Assembly (NCBI GenBank): GCA_958439775.1
Contig: CAUBWQ010000040.1
Span: 1 to 7,263 of the forward strand
DNA from: an uncultured Collinsella sp.
Lineage (GTDB): Bacteria; Actinomycetota; Coriobacteriia; Coriobacteriales; Coriobacteriaceae
DNA length: 7,263 nt
Reading direction: 5' to 3'
Shown here: positions 1 to 7,227 of the stretch, in pieces
How positions within the stretch are numbered: position 1 is the first letter of the stretch
Layout of the letters: each line of letters starts with the position of its first letter
Notes under the pieces: generated by a model
The model's input: the letters and a program-made list of their open reading frames with translations, nothing else
The model's database searches: none
What the model was told of the DNA's origin: nothing
Translations under genes and position numbers: made by a program

Positions 1-801
1 TGGTTCACCTACCAGTCCCTGTTCAACATCTCGACGCTCTCCGACCCGGTCGTCATGGTGTTCGCCGTCGCCTCCGCGGCCGCCCTCGCCATCACCGGTG
101 CTCTGGCCGTCACGTGCTTCGTGAAGGCCTACGGCGTCTCGTTCGCGAGCAGCCCTCGTTCCCAGGAGGCCGCGAACGCCAAGGAGTCCCCGGCTCCGAT
201 GTTGTTCTCGCAGATGCTCCTCGCGGCCATCTGCGTGGTACTGGGAATCGGCTCCCCGGTCATCGCCCCGGTTCTGGGCGACGTCGCCCAGAGCGTGCTT
301 GCCGGCTCCGCCGTCACAGCCACCTCGGGCGTGTCTCTCGTGAACGAGATTTCCGGTGCCGCCACCTCCACCCCCGCGATCGCCATCGCGCTCGTGGTCC
401 TCACCGGCCTCGCGTTCGCGTTGAGGTCCTGCCTCGGCGCCAAGGCCCCCGCTAAGAAGACCGACCCTTGGGCGTGCGGCTACGAGCCCAACGAGCACAT
501 GCCCGTCGTCGCCACGAGCTTCGCGTCCGACGTCGAACTCTTCATGGGCCCGCTCTACACCCTGCGCGAGGTATGCACCAAGATCTGCTGGTCCATCGCG
601 CACGTGTTCCAGAAGCTCACCGGTGTCGCCCAGGGCGTCGAGCCCCTGCCCGACCGTTTCCTGGTCGATGCACCGAGCGAGGGTGCCGACAAGCTGGCCG
701 GCCTCGCCTCCAAGATCGAGGGCGGCAACTACTCCGTATACATCTGCTACATCGTCGCGGCGCTCGTGGTCTTCCTCGTGCTCGCCGTGGTCATGGTCTA
801 G
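1..801 (+). CDS. hyfB: Hydrogenase-4 membrane subunit B (NuoL-like), C-terminal part; 5' end outside window
   Basis: This is the last 266 residues of a large antiporter-like membrane subunit; the frame is open from base 1 and ends at TAG 799-801. Family HyfB proteins are about 670 residues, so roughly 400 are missing upstream. The first residues, WFTYQSLF, match the stretch that follows the GF-S-E segment in HycC/HyfB. The ATG at 55 is internal (Met19), not a start. Hydrophobic segments lie near residues 17-48 (with buried Lys42 in TCFVKAYGV), 67-93, 124-141 and 244-266. Between the last two is about 100 mostly polar residues, starting with the family motif WACGY (157-161). In complex I terms the protein is a NuoL relative, thought to take part in ion translocation in the membrane arm. 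HycC of hydrogenase-3 is the close alternative, but the neighbouring hyfD, hyfE and hyfF decide for HyfB. Family assignment is from remembered motifs, not a search. Confidence 0.93.
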   Translation, partial: WFTYQSLFNISTLSDPVVMVFAVASAAALAITGALAVTCFVKAYGVSFASSPRSQEAANAKESPAPMLFSQMLLAAICVVLGIGSPVIAPVLGDVAQSVLAGSAVTATSGVSLVNEISGAATSTPAIAIALVVLTGLAFALRSCLGAKAPAKKTDPWACGYEPNEHMPVVATSFASDVELFMGPLYTLREVCTKICWSIAHVFQKLTGVAQGVEPLPDRFLVDAPSEGADKLAGLASKIEGGNYSVYICYIVAALVVFLVLAVVMV

Positions 802-814
802 AGAGGGGAGAGGA
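801..814 (+). promoter_or_regulatory. Ribosome binding site that fixes the hyfC start
   Basis: A purine run with GGGGAG at 805-810 and GAGAGGA at 808-814 begins at the last base of the hyfB stop codon and sits 4-8 bases before ATG 819. The hyfC reading frame is open much further upstream (to an ATG at 468) inside hyfB. This site, the family length and the N-terminal sequence MNIVLAMAQ together show that translation starts at 819. Confidence 0.8.
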
Positions 815-818
815 TATT

Positions 819-1742
819 ATGAACATCGTTCTTGCGATGGCGCAGGGCCTCGTGGTCATGCTGGTCGCGCCCTTCTTCTCCGGCCTCGCCCGTGTGATTC
901 GCGCGAAGATGCACAATCGCCGCGGTCCGTCCATCCTTCAGGATTACCGGGACCTCGCGAAGCTCATGGCGCGTCCCGAGTCCGTGAGTTCCGACTCGAG
1001 CTTCGTGCTGCGCATCATGCCGCCGCTGTTCCTCGCGGTGTCGTTCATGCTCGCCATGGGCCTGCCCATGTTCACGCTCGAGAGCCCCATGCCCGTCTTT
1101 GGTGACGCCATCACCATCATGTACGCGCTCGCGCTGTCCCGCTTCTTCTTCGCGCTGTCCGGCGTGGATTCCTCCAACGCCTACGCGGGCTTCGGCGGTA
1201 TCCGCGAGCTCCTCATGAGCGTGCTCATCGAGCCGTCCATGCTCATCGCGCTGTTTACCGTCGCCATCGTGTGCGGCTCCACGGACATTGCGACCATGGG
1301 TCAGCACATCGTTACGGGCAACGTCTCGAGCGTCGTCGCCGTCATCCTCGCCGGCGTCGCCTTCGCGGCCGCCTGCTATATGGAGCTCGGCAAGCTTCCG
1401 TTCGATCAGGCCGAAGCCGAGCAGGAGCTCCAGGAGGGCCCGCTCGCCGAGCTCTCCGGCCCGTCCCTGGCCATGATGAAGCTCGCCATGGGCATGAAGC
1501 AGGTCGTGGTCGTCGCTTGGTTCACCTCCATCTTCATCCCCTGGGGAGAGCCCGCGACCATCGGCGTCACCGCTTTCGTGGGCGCCGTCGTCTTCCTTGT
1601 CAAGTGCCTGGTCGATTTCGTTGTCTGCGGCGTGCTCGAGAACTCCGTTTCCCGTTCGCGCTTCAAGGTGCTCGGTAACCAGACCTGGGCCGTCGTCGGC
1701 ATCGCGGTCCTCGCGTTCGTCTTCGTCGTCGTAGGCGTGTAG
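819..1742 (+). CDS. hyfC: Hydrogenase-4 membrane anchor subunit C (NuoH-like)
   Basis: A 307-residue multi-spanning membrane protein of the complex I subunit 1 family (NuoH/HycD/HyfC); relatives are about 305-320 residues, so it is full length. It is expected to anchor the peripheral hydrogenase arm and shape the first proton path. Family signatures are all present: RRGPSILQDYRDLAKL (residues 34-49), the loop around GFGGIRE with Arg129-Glu130, Glu138 in LIEP, and the acidic loop starting at Pro194-Phe195-Asp196 with Glu199, Glu201, Glu203, Glu206 and Glu211. The form with an EAEQELQEGP stretch is typical of group 4 hydrogenase anchors rather than respiratory NuoH. Hydrophobic helices fill most of the rest, ending in a very hydrophobic C-terminus. 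It lies 17 bases after hyfB and 16 before hyfD, stop TAG, and is cotranscribed by position. No key residue looks lost. Confidence 0.95.
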   Translation: MNIVLAMAQGLVVMLVAPFFSGLARVIRAKMHNRRGPSILQDYRDLAKLMARPESVSSDSSFVLRIMPPLFLAVSFMLAMGLPMFTLESPMPVFGDAITIMYALALSRFFFALSGVDSSNAYAGFGGIRELLMSVLIEPSMLIALFTVAIVCGSTDIATMGQHIVTGNVSSVVAVILAGVAFAAACYMELGKLPFDQAEAEQELQEGPLAELSGPSLAMMKLAMGMKQVVVVAWFTSIFIPWGEPATIGVTAFVGAVVFLVKCLVDFVVCGVLENSVSRSRFKVLGNQTWAVVGIAVLAFVFVVVGV

Positions 1743-1758
1743 GGAGAAGGGAGAAACT

Positions 1759-3216
1759 ATGTCAATCGAATCGAGCTTGTCCCTCTTTGCCATGGTGGCG
1801 ATCGCCGTCCCCATGCTGGGCTCCCTGCTCATCGTCATGCTGCCGCGTCCCTACGCTAAATGGATCTGCGCCTTTGCCGGCGGCATCGCCACGGTCGCTT
1901 CCGTTGGCTTGGCCGCGACGTTTGCCGGAAACGGCATGAACGCGGTCGATGTAACCTGGGCGAGTATGGGCCAGACCTTGGTCATGGGCTTCATATTCGA
2001 CCGGATGAGCACGCTGCTCGCACCCGCGTTCGTCGCTATCGGCCTGCTCGTCGTCATCTATTCGTTCCCGTACATGAGCGATAAGAACAAGGAGCATCCC
2101 GACGCGCCCCGTCGCCGCTTCTACGTGTACTTCTCCACGTTCATCGGCGCCATGGCCGGTCTCGCCTACAGCTCCACCATCGTCGGCCAGCTCGTTTTCT
2201 TCGAGATCACCGGCGTGTGCTCCTGGGGCCTCATCAGCTACTACATGACGCCCACGGCCAAGAAGGCCGGTATGAAGGCGCTCATCATCACCCATATCGG
2301 CGCTCTGGGACTCTACATCGGCGCGGCCTTCCTGTTCGCCGGAACCGGCACGTTCGCGCTGAGCGCGATCTCCCAGCTCGATTCCGGTATGAAGACCGTC
2401 GTGCTGCTGCTCATCCTGTTCGCCGCTTGGGCCAAGTCCGCCCAGTTCCCGCTCTACATGTGGCTGCCCTCCGCAATGGAGGCCCCCACGCCCGTTTCCG
2501 CCTACCTCCATGGCGCGTCCATGGTGAAGGTCGGCGTGTGCGTGTTCGCCCGCGCTCTTGCGAGTGCCGGCGATATCCCCGAGATCGTCGGTTGGATCGC
2601 CATCATCGACGCCGTCGTGACCATGCTCTTCGGCTTCCTCATGTACCTGCCCCAGAAGGATATGAAGCGCCTGCTCGCCTTCTCGACGATCGCGCAGCTC
2701 GCCTACGTGTTCTTCGGCCTGGGCCTCTCCGTGTTCGGAAGCCAGATGGCGTTCAACGGCGCCGTCGAGCACATCTTCAACCACGCGTTCACCAAGACCC
2801 TGTTCTTCCTCATCGCCGGCTCCCTCAGCTTCACGCTGGGAACCCGTATGTTGCCCAAGATCCAGGGCCTCATGAAGAAGTACCCGGTCACGGGCGTGGG
2901 CTTCGCGGTCGCCGCGACCGCTATCGCCGGCGTGCCCCCCATGAGCACGTTCTTCTCCAAGTTCCAGATTATTTCCGGTGGCTTCGCGGTTGGTGCTTCC
3001 AACACGGTCATCTTCGTCCTCGTGTGCGTCATGGTCGTCGAGACCGTCGCCACCTTCGCATGGTTCCTGCGTTGGATGGGTAAGGTCCTGCCCGGTGAGC
3101 CGAGCGAGACCGTGGCCGCCGGCCAGCCCCTTCCGCGCGCCATGGCGTTCGTGTTCGTCGTCCTCATGATCATGGTCGTCGTCGCCGGTCCTCTGTCCTC
3201 TAGTTGGATGGGTTAG
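1759..3216 (+). CDS. hyfD: Hydrogenase-4 antiporter-like membrane subunit D (NuoN/NuoM-like)
   Basis: A 485-residue integral membrane protein of the proton-translocating NADH-quinone oxidoreductase family; E. coli HyfD is about 480 residues. The proton-path residues of this family are visible: Glu149 in FFEITG (helix 5 position), Lys226 in WAKSAQFPLYMWLP, the signature APTPVSAYLHGASMVK with Lys257, the H-x-x-x-K pair in HIFNHAFTK ending at Lys346, and Lys401 in GVPPMSTFFSKF (helix 12 position). A lysine at the last site is the NuoL/NuoN type. Hydrophobic helices run from residue 5 to the C-terminus. The start at 1759 is preceded by AAGGGAGA (1747-1754) with about 5 bases of spacing. Its paralog in the operon is HyfF. 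The hyc operon, as I recall it, has no equivalent, so this gene marks the hydrogenase-4 type. NuoN itself is the alternative, ruled out by context. Confidence 0.94.
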   Translation: MSIESSLSLFAMVAIAVPMLGSLLIVMLPRPYAKWICAFAGGIATVASVGLAATFAGNGMNAVDVTWASMGQTLVMGFIFDRMSTLLAPAFVAIGLLVVIYSFPYMSDKNKEHPDAPRRRFYVYFSTFIGAMAGLAYSSTIVGQLVFFEITGVCSWGLISYYMTPTAKKAGMKALIITHIGALGLYIGAAFLFAGTGTFALSAISQLDSGMKTVVLLLILFAAWAKSAQFPLYMWLPSAMEAPTPVSAYLHGASMVKVGVCVFARALASAGDIPEIVGWIAIIDAVVTMLFGFLMYLPQKDMKRLLAFSTIAQLAYVFFGLGLSVFGSQMAFNGAVEHIFNHAFTKTLFFLIAGSLSFTLGTRMLPKIQGLMKKYPVTGVGFAVAATAIAGVPPMSTFFSKFQIISGGFAVGASNTVIFVLVCVMVVETVATFAWFLRWMGKVLPGEPSETVAAGQPLPRAMAFVFVVLMIMVVVAGPLSSSWMG

Positions 3217-3221
3217 GAGGT
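3215..3221 (+). promoter_or_regulatory. Ribosome binding site of hyfE, overlapping the hyfD stop
   Basis: The sequence AGGAGGT is a near-perfect Shine-Dalgarno core, 5 bases before ATG 3227. Its first two bases are the last two of the hyfD stop codon TAG (3214-3216), so the ribosome finishing hyfD covers the site for hyfE, which suggests translational coupling. Confidence 0.85.
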
Positions 3222-3226
3222 AGGAC

Positions 3227-3880
3227 ATGGGTTATTCGTTAGTCAATATCCTGGGCGGTCTTCTGATCGTGACCTCCACCATGGTGGTCGTCTCGAAGAC
3301 CATCCCGTCCGCCATTAAGTGGTACGCGATCCAGTCGGTTGTCCTGGTGGGCGTGCTGCTCACCCTGGGCCTCACCACCGGTGCCACCGAGCTTCTCATG
3401 TGGGCCGCGTCGGCCTTCGTCACCAAGGTGATCCTCGTTCCGTTCATTCTCAACCGTGCCTACAAAAAGATGGGTTCGCCTGCCGATAGCACGCTGACCT
3501 CCTCCATCAAGCCGGCCTGGACCATCATCCTCACCGGTCTGGAGGTGGCCATCTGCTTCGCGGTGGTCACGCGCCTGAGCCTGCCCACCGCTGAGGTGGC
3601 TACTCCGGCCCTCGCCATCAGCTTCGCGCACTTCTTCGTCGGCCTCACGTGCATCATCTCCCAGCGCAACATCCTCAAGCAAATCTTCGGGTACTGCCTT
3701 ATGGAGAACGGTAGCCACGTGACGCTCGCCCTGCTCGCGCCCACGGCCCCCGAGATCATCGAGATCGGCATCGCCACCGACGCCATTTTCGCCGTCATCA
3801 TCATGTCCGCCGTCGTCGTGAGGATCTGGAACGACACCAAGTCGCTCGACTCCCACGACCTGACCGAATTGAAGGGGTAG
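3227..3880 (+). CDS. hyfE: Hydrogenase-4 membrane subunit E (NuoK-type)
   Basis: A 217-residue membrane protein, almost the same length as E. coli HyfE (about 216). The family is related to the small complex I subunit NuoK but roughly twice its size. Hydrophobic segments lie near residues 4-22, 34-50, 55-77, 95-115, 128-147 and 160-200. Acidic and basic residues sit within or beside them: Glu55 and Lys67 around LLMWAASAFVTK, Glu103 in GLEVAICF, and Glu160 in the motif MENGSHVTLAL, which resembles the conserved ENG element of NuoK-like proteins. It is expected to carry part of the ion path between the HyfC end and the antiporter-like subunits. It lies 10 bases after hyfD and 3 before hyfF; stop TAG. 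It is smaller and less distinctive than its neighbours, so the identity rests on the ENG motif, length and position. Confidence 0.92.
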   Translation: MGYSLVNILGGLLIVTSTMVVVSKTIPSAIKWYAIQSVVLVGVLLTLGLTTGATELLMWAASAFVTKVILVPFILNRAYKKMGSPADSTLTSSIKPAWTIILTGLEVAICFAVVTRLSLPTAEVATPALAISFAHFFVGLTCIISQRNILKQIFGYCLMENGSHVTLALLAPTAPEIIEIGIATDAIFAVIIMSAVVVRIWNDTKSLDSHDLTELKG

Positions 3881-3883
3881 GCC

Positions 3884-5449
3884 ATGGATGTTTCAATGCT
3901 GACGGTCGCCCTGCTCGCTTGTCCCCTCGTGTTCTCCCTGATTATGGCTGCGCTCCCCAAGACGACGTCCTACAGCGTCTTTGCGGGGCTCAACACCATC
4001 TCCGTCGCGGCGACCCTCGTCCTTTCGGTCGTCACCGCGGGAACCATGCTCTCGAGCGGGCAGAATATCGACGCTTTGGGCCTGTGGCTCCATCTCGATT
4101 CGCTCTCGTCGATCTTCGTCCTTCTGGTAGGCATCATCGGGTTCATCACCGGCGTGTACTCCATCTCCTATATCAAGATCGATATCGAGGAGAAGACCAT
4201 GCCGGCCGAGCGCACCAAGCAGTACTACGCGCTGTTTAGCCTGTTCGTTTTCACGATGCTGCTCGCCTGCCTGTCCAACAACATCATCCTCACCTGGGCG
4301 GCGGTCGAGGCCACCACGTTGTCGACCGTGTTCCTCGTGGGCATCTACAAGAACAAGCAGGCGCTCGCGGCGTCTTGGAAGTACGCGATGGTCTGCACCG
4401 CCGGCGTGGCCTTCGGCCTGTTCGGCACGCTGCTCATCTACGCGAACGCCGCCGATATCATGCCCAACGCGCATGAGGCAGCCTTCCTCACCTCCATCAT
4501 GCCCTACGCCGACCAGTTCGACCCGATGCTCGTGCGCCTCGCGTTCGCGTTCATCGTCATCGGCTTCGGCACCAAGGCGGGCCTGTTCCCCATGCACACT
4601 TGGCTGCCCGACGCGCACTCCCAGGCTCCGAGCCCGGTCTCCGCGCTGCTCTCGGGCGTGCTGCTCAAGTGCGCCATGCTGGTGATCATCCGCTTCTACT
4701 CCCTGTCCATCATCACGGTGGGCGACACCTATCCGCGTACGCTCCTGCTCATCCTGGGCACGCTGTCCATCCTGGTGGCCGCCCTGTGCATCTTTAAGCA
4801 GGACGATATCAAGCGCCGCTTCGCGTACTCCTCCGTCGACAACGTCGGCGTGGTCGCGCTGTGCCTGGGTATCGGTGGTCCGCTCGGTATCGCCGCCTGC
4901 CTGCTGCACTGCATCTTCCACGGTTTCACGAAGGCGCTCGCCTTCTGCATGGCCGGTAACATCCAGCACATCTACCACACCCGCGACCTGAACAAGATCA
5001 AGGGCGTCGTCGAGATCGCTCCCGTCACGGCAGCGCTCACCATCATCGCCCTGCTCGCGCTCGCCGCCTTCCCGCCGTTCGCCCTGTTCATCTCCGAGTT
5101 CCTCACCTTCGTGGCCGGCGTCCAGTCCGGTCCCATCTGGGTGGTCGTGCTCGTGGCCATTGGCCTCACCGGCGTGTACTTTGCCCTTACCGGCATCGCG
5201 CTCAAGTCCATCTTCGGCAAGGCGCCCGAGGGCATGAAGCGCCACGAGGTGCCCGCCCTCATGATCATCCCCGAGATCGCCCTCGCGATCGTGGTCATGT
5301 GGTTCGGTATCGCCACCCCGGTCGCCATCACGAGCGGCGTCGAGGATGCAACGTCCGTCGTTTTGAACCAGAGCGTCGAAGAGCTCCACGAGGCTCCTCT
5401 CTACCGCATGGTGTTCAGTTCCCAGACCAAGACAAGCGAGGTGAATTAG
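3884..5449 (+). CDS. hyfF: Hydrogenase-4 antiporter-like membrane subunit F (NuoM/NuoN-like)
   Basis: A 521-residue integral membrane protein; E. coli HyfF is about 526. It has the fold of complex I antiporter-like subunits: Glu142 in WAAVEATTLSTVFLVG (helix 5 position), Lys231 in FGTKAGLFPMHTWLPDAH, the signature QAPSPVSALLSG followed by Lys262 in LLKCAM, and the H-x-x-x-K pair in FHGFTKALAF ending at Lys350. The helix 12 position carries Glu405 in FPPFALFISEFL, not lysine as in HyfD; glutamate is the NuoM-type residue there. A short charged stretch (IDIEEKTMPAERTKQ, about residues 98-112) breaks the early helices. The start 3884 follows AAGGGG (3872-3877) inside the end of hyfE, with only 3 bases between genes. 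A second ATG at 3888 is out of frame. Function, by family, is ion translocation in the membrane arm. Stop TAG. Confidence 0.94.
   Translation: MDVSMLTVALLACPLVFSLIMAALPKTTSYSVFAGLNTISVAATLVLSVVTAGTMLSSGQNIDALGLWLHLDSLSSIFVLLVGIIGFITGVYSISYIKIDIEEKTMPAERTKQYYALFSLFVFTMLLACLSNNIILTWAAVEATTLSTVFLVGIYKNKQALAASWKYAMVCTAGVAFGLFGTLLIYANAADIMPNAHEAAFLTSIMPYADQFDPMLVRLAFAFIVIGFGTKAGLFPMHTWLPDAHSQAPSPVSALLSGVLLKCAMLVIIRFYSLSIITVGDTYPRTLLLILGTLSILVAALCIFKQDDIKRRFAYSSVDNVGVVALCLGIGGPLGIAACLLHCIFHGFTKALAFCMAGNIQHIYHTRDLNKIKGVVEIAPVTAALTIIALLALAAFPPFALFISEFLTFVAGVQSGPIWVVVLVAIGLTGVYFALTGIALKSIFGKAPEGMKRHEVPALMIIPEIALAIVVMWFGIATPVAITSGVEDATSVVLNQSVEELHEAPLYRMVFSSQTKTSEVN
5438..5444 (+). promoter_or_regulatory. 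Ribosome binding site of hyfG inside the hyfF end
   Basis: GAGGTGA lies 9 bases before ATG 5454 and is wholly inside the last codons of hyfF, whose stop is at 5447-5449. It supports the chosen hyfG start and coupling of the two genes. Confidence 0.75.
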
Positions 5450-5453
5450 CACC

Positions 5454-7226
5454 ATGGCAGAACCTGAAAAGAAGGACTACGCTCGTCGTTGCGAAAGCCA
5501 CGTCGAGGCCCTGCGCGCCGCAGTGCCGGGCGCTATCGAGAAGGTTGAGTGGCAGTGCGAGGACCAGCTGACGATCACCGTCAAGCTGGACCGTCTGCCC
5601 GAGGCCGTCCACTACCTGTACTACGAGCGCTACGGCTGGATTCCCGTGATTGTCGGCAACGACGAGCGCTCCCTGTGCGGCCGTTACGCCGTGTACTACG
5701 TCATCTCCATGGAGGGGGAGGACCCCGGCTGGGTTACCGTGCGTGCCGAGGTCGACCCCGCCAAGATGACGTTCCCGTCCGTGACGCCGTTCGTCCCCGC
5801 CTGCGTGTGGGGCGAGCGCGAGCTGCGCGATATGTTCGGCCTGATTCCCGAGGGTCTGCCCGACCGCCGTCGCCTGGTGCTTCCCGACGATTGGCCCAGC
5901 GGGCTGTACCCGTTGCGCAAGGATTCGATGGATTACCGTTTCCGCCCCGCCCCCGCGAGCGACATGGAAAACTACGAATTCTTGGCCGACACCAAGGGCA
6001 AGGAGACCACGCTCGTCCCCATGGGACCGTTGCACATCACCTCCGACGAGCCCGGCCACTTCCGCCTGTTCGTTGAGGGCGAGACGATCGTCGATGCCGA
6101 CTACCGTCTGTTCTACGTGCACCGCGGCATGGAGAAGGTCACCGAGACGCGCCTGAACTATGACGCCGTGACGTTCCTCGCCGACCGCATCTGCGGCATC
6201 TGCGGCTGCGCCCACTCGGTGGCCTATGCCGAGGCCGTCGAGCGCGCCCAGGGCATTCATGTCCCGCCGCGCGCCCAGTACATCCGCGCCATCATGCTCG
6301 AGGTCGAGCGTCTGCACTCACACCTGCTCAATATTGGCCTCGCATCGCACTACACCGGCTTCGACTCCGGCTTCCAGCAGTTCTTCCGCGTCCGCGAGAA
6401 GTCCATGGACCTGGCCGAGAAGCTCTCCGGTCACCGCAAGACCTACGGCCTCAACGTGATCGGCGGCGTGCGTCGCGACATTTTGGCCGAGCAGAAGCTC
6501 TCCACGCTCACGACCATCTACCAGCTGCGCTCCGAGGTTCAGGAGCTCGTCGACGTCTTGCTCTCCACGCCCAACTTTATTGAGCGTACGAGTGGCATCG
6601 GCATCTTGGACCGCAAGATCGCACGCGACTTCTCGCCGGTCGGCCCGCTCATGCGTGGCTCGGGCTATGCCCGCGACGTGCGCTTTGACCATCCCTTCGA
6701 CGGCTACGCCGATCCGGACGTTCAAAAGATGCACGCCGCCACGGCCGACAGCTGCGATGCCTTTGGCCGTACCGCCGTTCGCATCCAGGAGGTCTACGAT
6801 TCGATCGACATGATCGAGACCATGCTCGAGAACTGCCCGTCGGGCCCCATCCTTACCACGGATTGGGAGTACACCCCGCACAAGTACGCCATCGGCGCCA
6901 CCGAGGCGCCGCGCGGCGAGGACGTGCACTGGGCCATGCTCGGCAACAACCAGAAGTGCTACCGCTGGCGCGCCAAGGCAGCTACGTACAGCAACTGGCC
7001 GGTCCTGCGCTACATGTTCCGCGGCAACACCGTGGGCGACGCGGCGCTGATCGTCGGCTCGCTCGACCCGTGCTACTCCTGCACCGACCGCGTGACGGTG
7101 ACCGATGTCGCCGCCAAGCGCGACCACGTGCTCGACAAGGAGCAGTTCGAGAACGTCTGGCGCGACAAGTCGCCGCTTGCGGGCGAGGGCACCATGGCCG
7201 CTCCGCTTGATGAGGAGGCGCTCTAA
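5454..7226 (+). CDS. hyfG: Hydrogenase-4 catalytic large subunit G ([NiFe] group 4a, NuoC-NuoD fusion)
   Basis: A 590-residue soluble protein holding the [NiFe] active site that interconverts protons and H2; HycE/HyfG of E. coli are about 570. Residues 1 to about 160 form a NuoC-like (30 kDa) domain, with WGERELRDMFGL from Trp119 and YPLRKD at 152-157. The NuoD-like catalytic part follows: FYVHRGMEK (220-228), then the proximal metal motif R-I-C-G-I-C with Cys247, Cys250 and His254, then EVERLHSHLL (283-292), and the distal motif DPCYSCTDR with Cys540 and Cys543. All four nickel/iron cysteine ligands are present. A 44-residue tail follows Arg546, as expected of an unprocessed precursor. Cys252, directly inside the proximal C-x-x-x-H spacing, is unusual in my recollection. 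Electrons would come from the adjacent HyfH and further iron-sulfur subunits. This is the only visible gene with a TAA stop. A plain NuoCD is excluded by the cysteine motifs. Confidence 0.97.
   Translation: MAEPEKKDYARRCESHVEALRAAVPGAIEKVEWQCEDQLTITVKLDRLPEAVHYLYYERYGWIPVIVGNDERSLCGRYAVYYVISMEGEDPGWVTVRAEVDPAKMTFPSVTPFVPACVWGERELRDMFGLIPEGLPDRRRLVLPDDWPSGLYPLRKDSMDYRFRPAPASDMENYEFLADTKGKETTLVPMGPLHITSDEPGHFRLFVEGETIVDADYRLFYVHRGMEKVTETRLNYDAVTFLADRICGICGCAHSVAYAEAVERAQGIHVPPRAQYIRAIMLEVERLHSHLLNIGLASHYTGFDSGFQQFFRVREKSMDLAEKLSGHRKTYGLNVIGGVRRDILAEQKLSTLTTIYQLRSEVQELVDVLLSTPNFIERTSGIGILDRKIARDFSPVGPLMRGSGYARDVRFDHPFDGYADPDVQKMHAATADSCDAFGRTAVRIQEVYDSIDMIETMLENCPSGPILTTDWEYTPHKYAIGATEAPRGEDVHWAMLGNNQKCYRWRAKAATYSNWPVLRYMFRGNTVGDAALIVGSLDPCYSCTDRVTVTDVAAKRDHVLDKEQFENVWRDKSPLAGEGTMAAPLDEEAL
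7092..7223 (+). other. C-terminal maturation extension of HyfG (predicted to be cleaved)
   Basis: These 44 codons (Val547-Leu590) follow the distal ligand motif DPCYSCTDR. In [NiFe] hydrogenases a nickel-dependent protease removes the tail after the residue three positions past the last cysteine; in HycE the cut, by HycI, follows Arg of the same CTDR sequence. By analogy the cut here would be Arg546/Val547. The tail is charged and ends in DEEAL. The site is inferred from motif similarity; no protease gene lies in the window. Confidence 0.75.
7212..7218 (+). promoter_or_regulatory. Ribosome binding site of hyfH inside the hyfG end
   Basis: GAGGAGG, a strong Shine-Dalgarno sequence, lies 9 bases before ATG 7228 and within the last codons of hyfG (the Glu-Glu pair of the C-terminus). 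It supports a real gene start at the window edge even though only 12 codons are seen. Confidence 0.8.
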
Positions 7227-7227
7227 T

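Noticed and set aside
468..818. Upstream extension of the hyfC frame to an ATG at 468, inside hyfB
   Set aside because: The extension would encode an Arg/His-rich stretch typical of an out-of-frame reading of GC-rich DNA. Family length and the ribosome binding site place the start at 819.
798..1838. 346-codon open frame on the - strand opposite hyfC and the hyfD start
   Set aside because: In-register mirror of hyfC with a charged, repetitive product; no support as a gene.
2217..3083. 288-codon + strand frame inside hyfD with Arg-rich product
   Set aside because: Out-of-frame reading of hyfD; Arg/His/Pro/Ala-rich composition and no ribosome binding evidence.
3217..3226. Possible promoter or terminator in the short spacers between genes
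   Set aside because: All spacers are 1-17 bases and are filled by ribosome binding sites; there is no room for a promoter and no hairpin followed by a T run.
1762..3228. 488-codon open frame on the - strand opposite hyfD
   Set aside because: It is in register with hyfD codons, so it stays open because sense codons TTA, CTA and TCA are avoided in GC-rich DNA. Its product is an implausible His/Asp/Glu/Gly-rich sequence, and hyfD itself is clearly the real gene.
3893..5455. 520-codon open frame on the - strand opposite hyfF
   Set aside because: Same in-register mirror effect; low-complexity His/Asp/Glu/Arg-rich product with no recognisable motif, against full-length conserved HyfF on the + strand.
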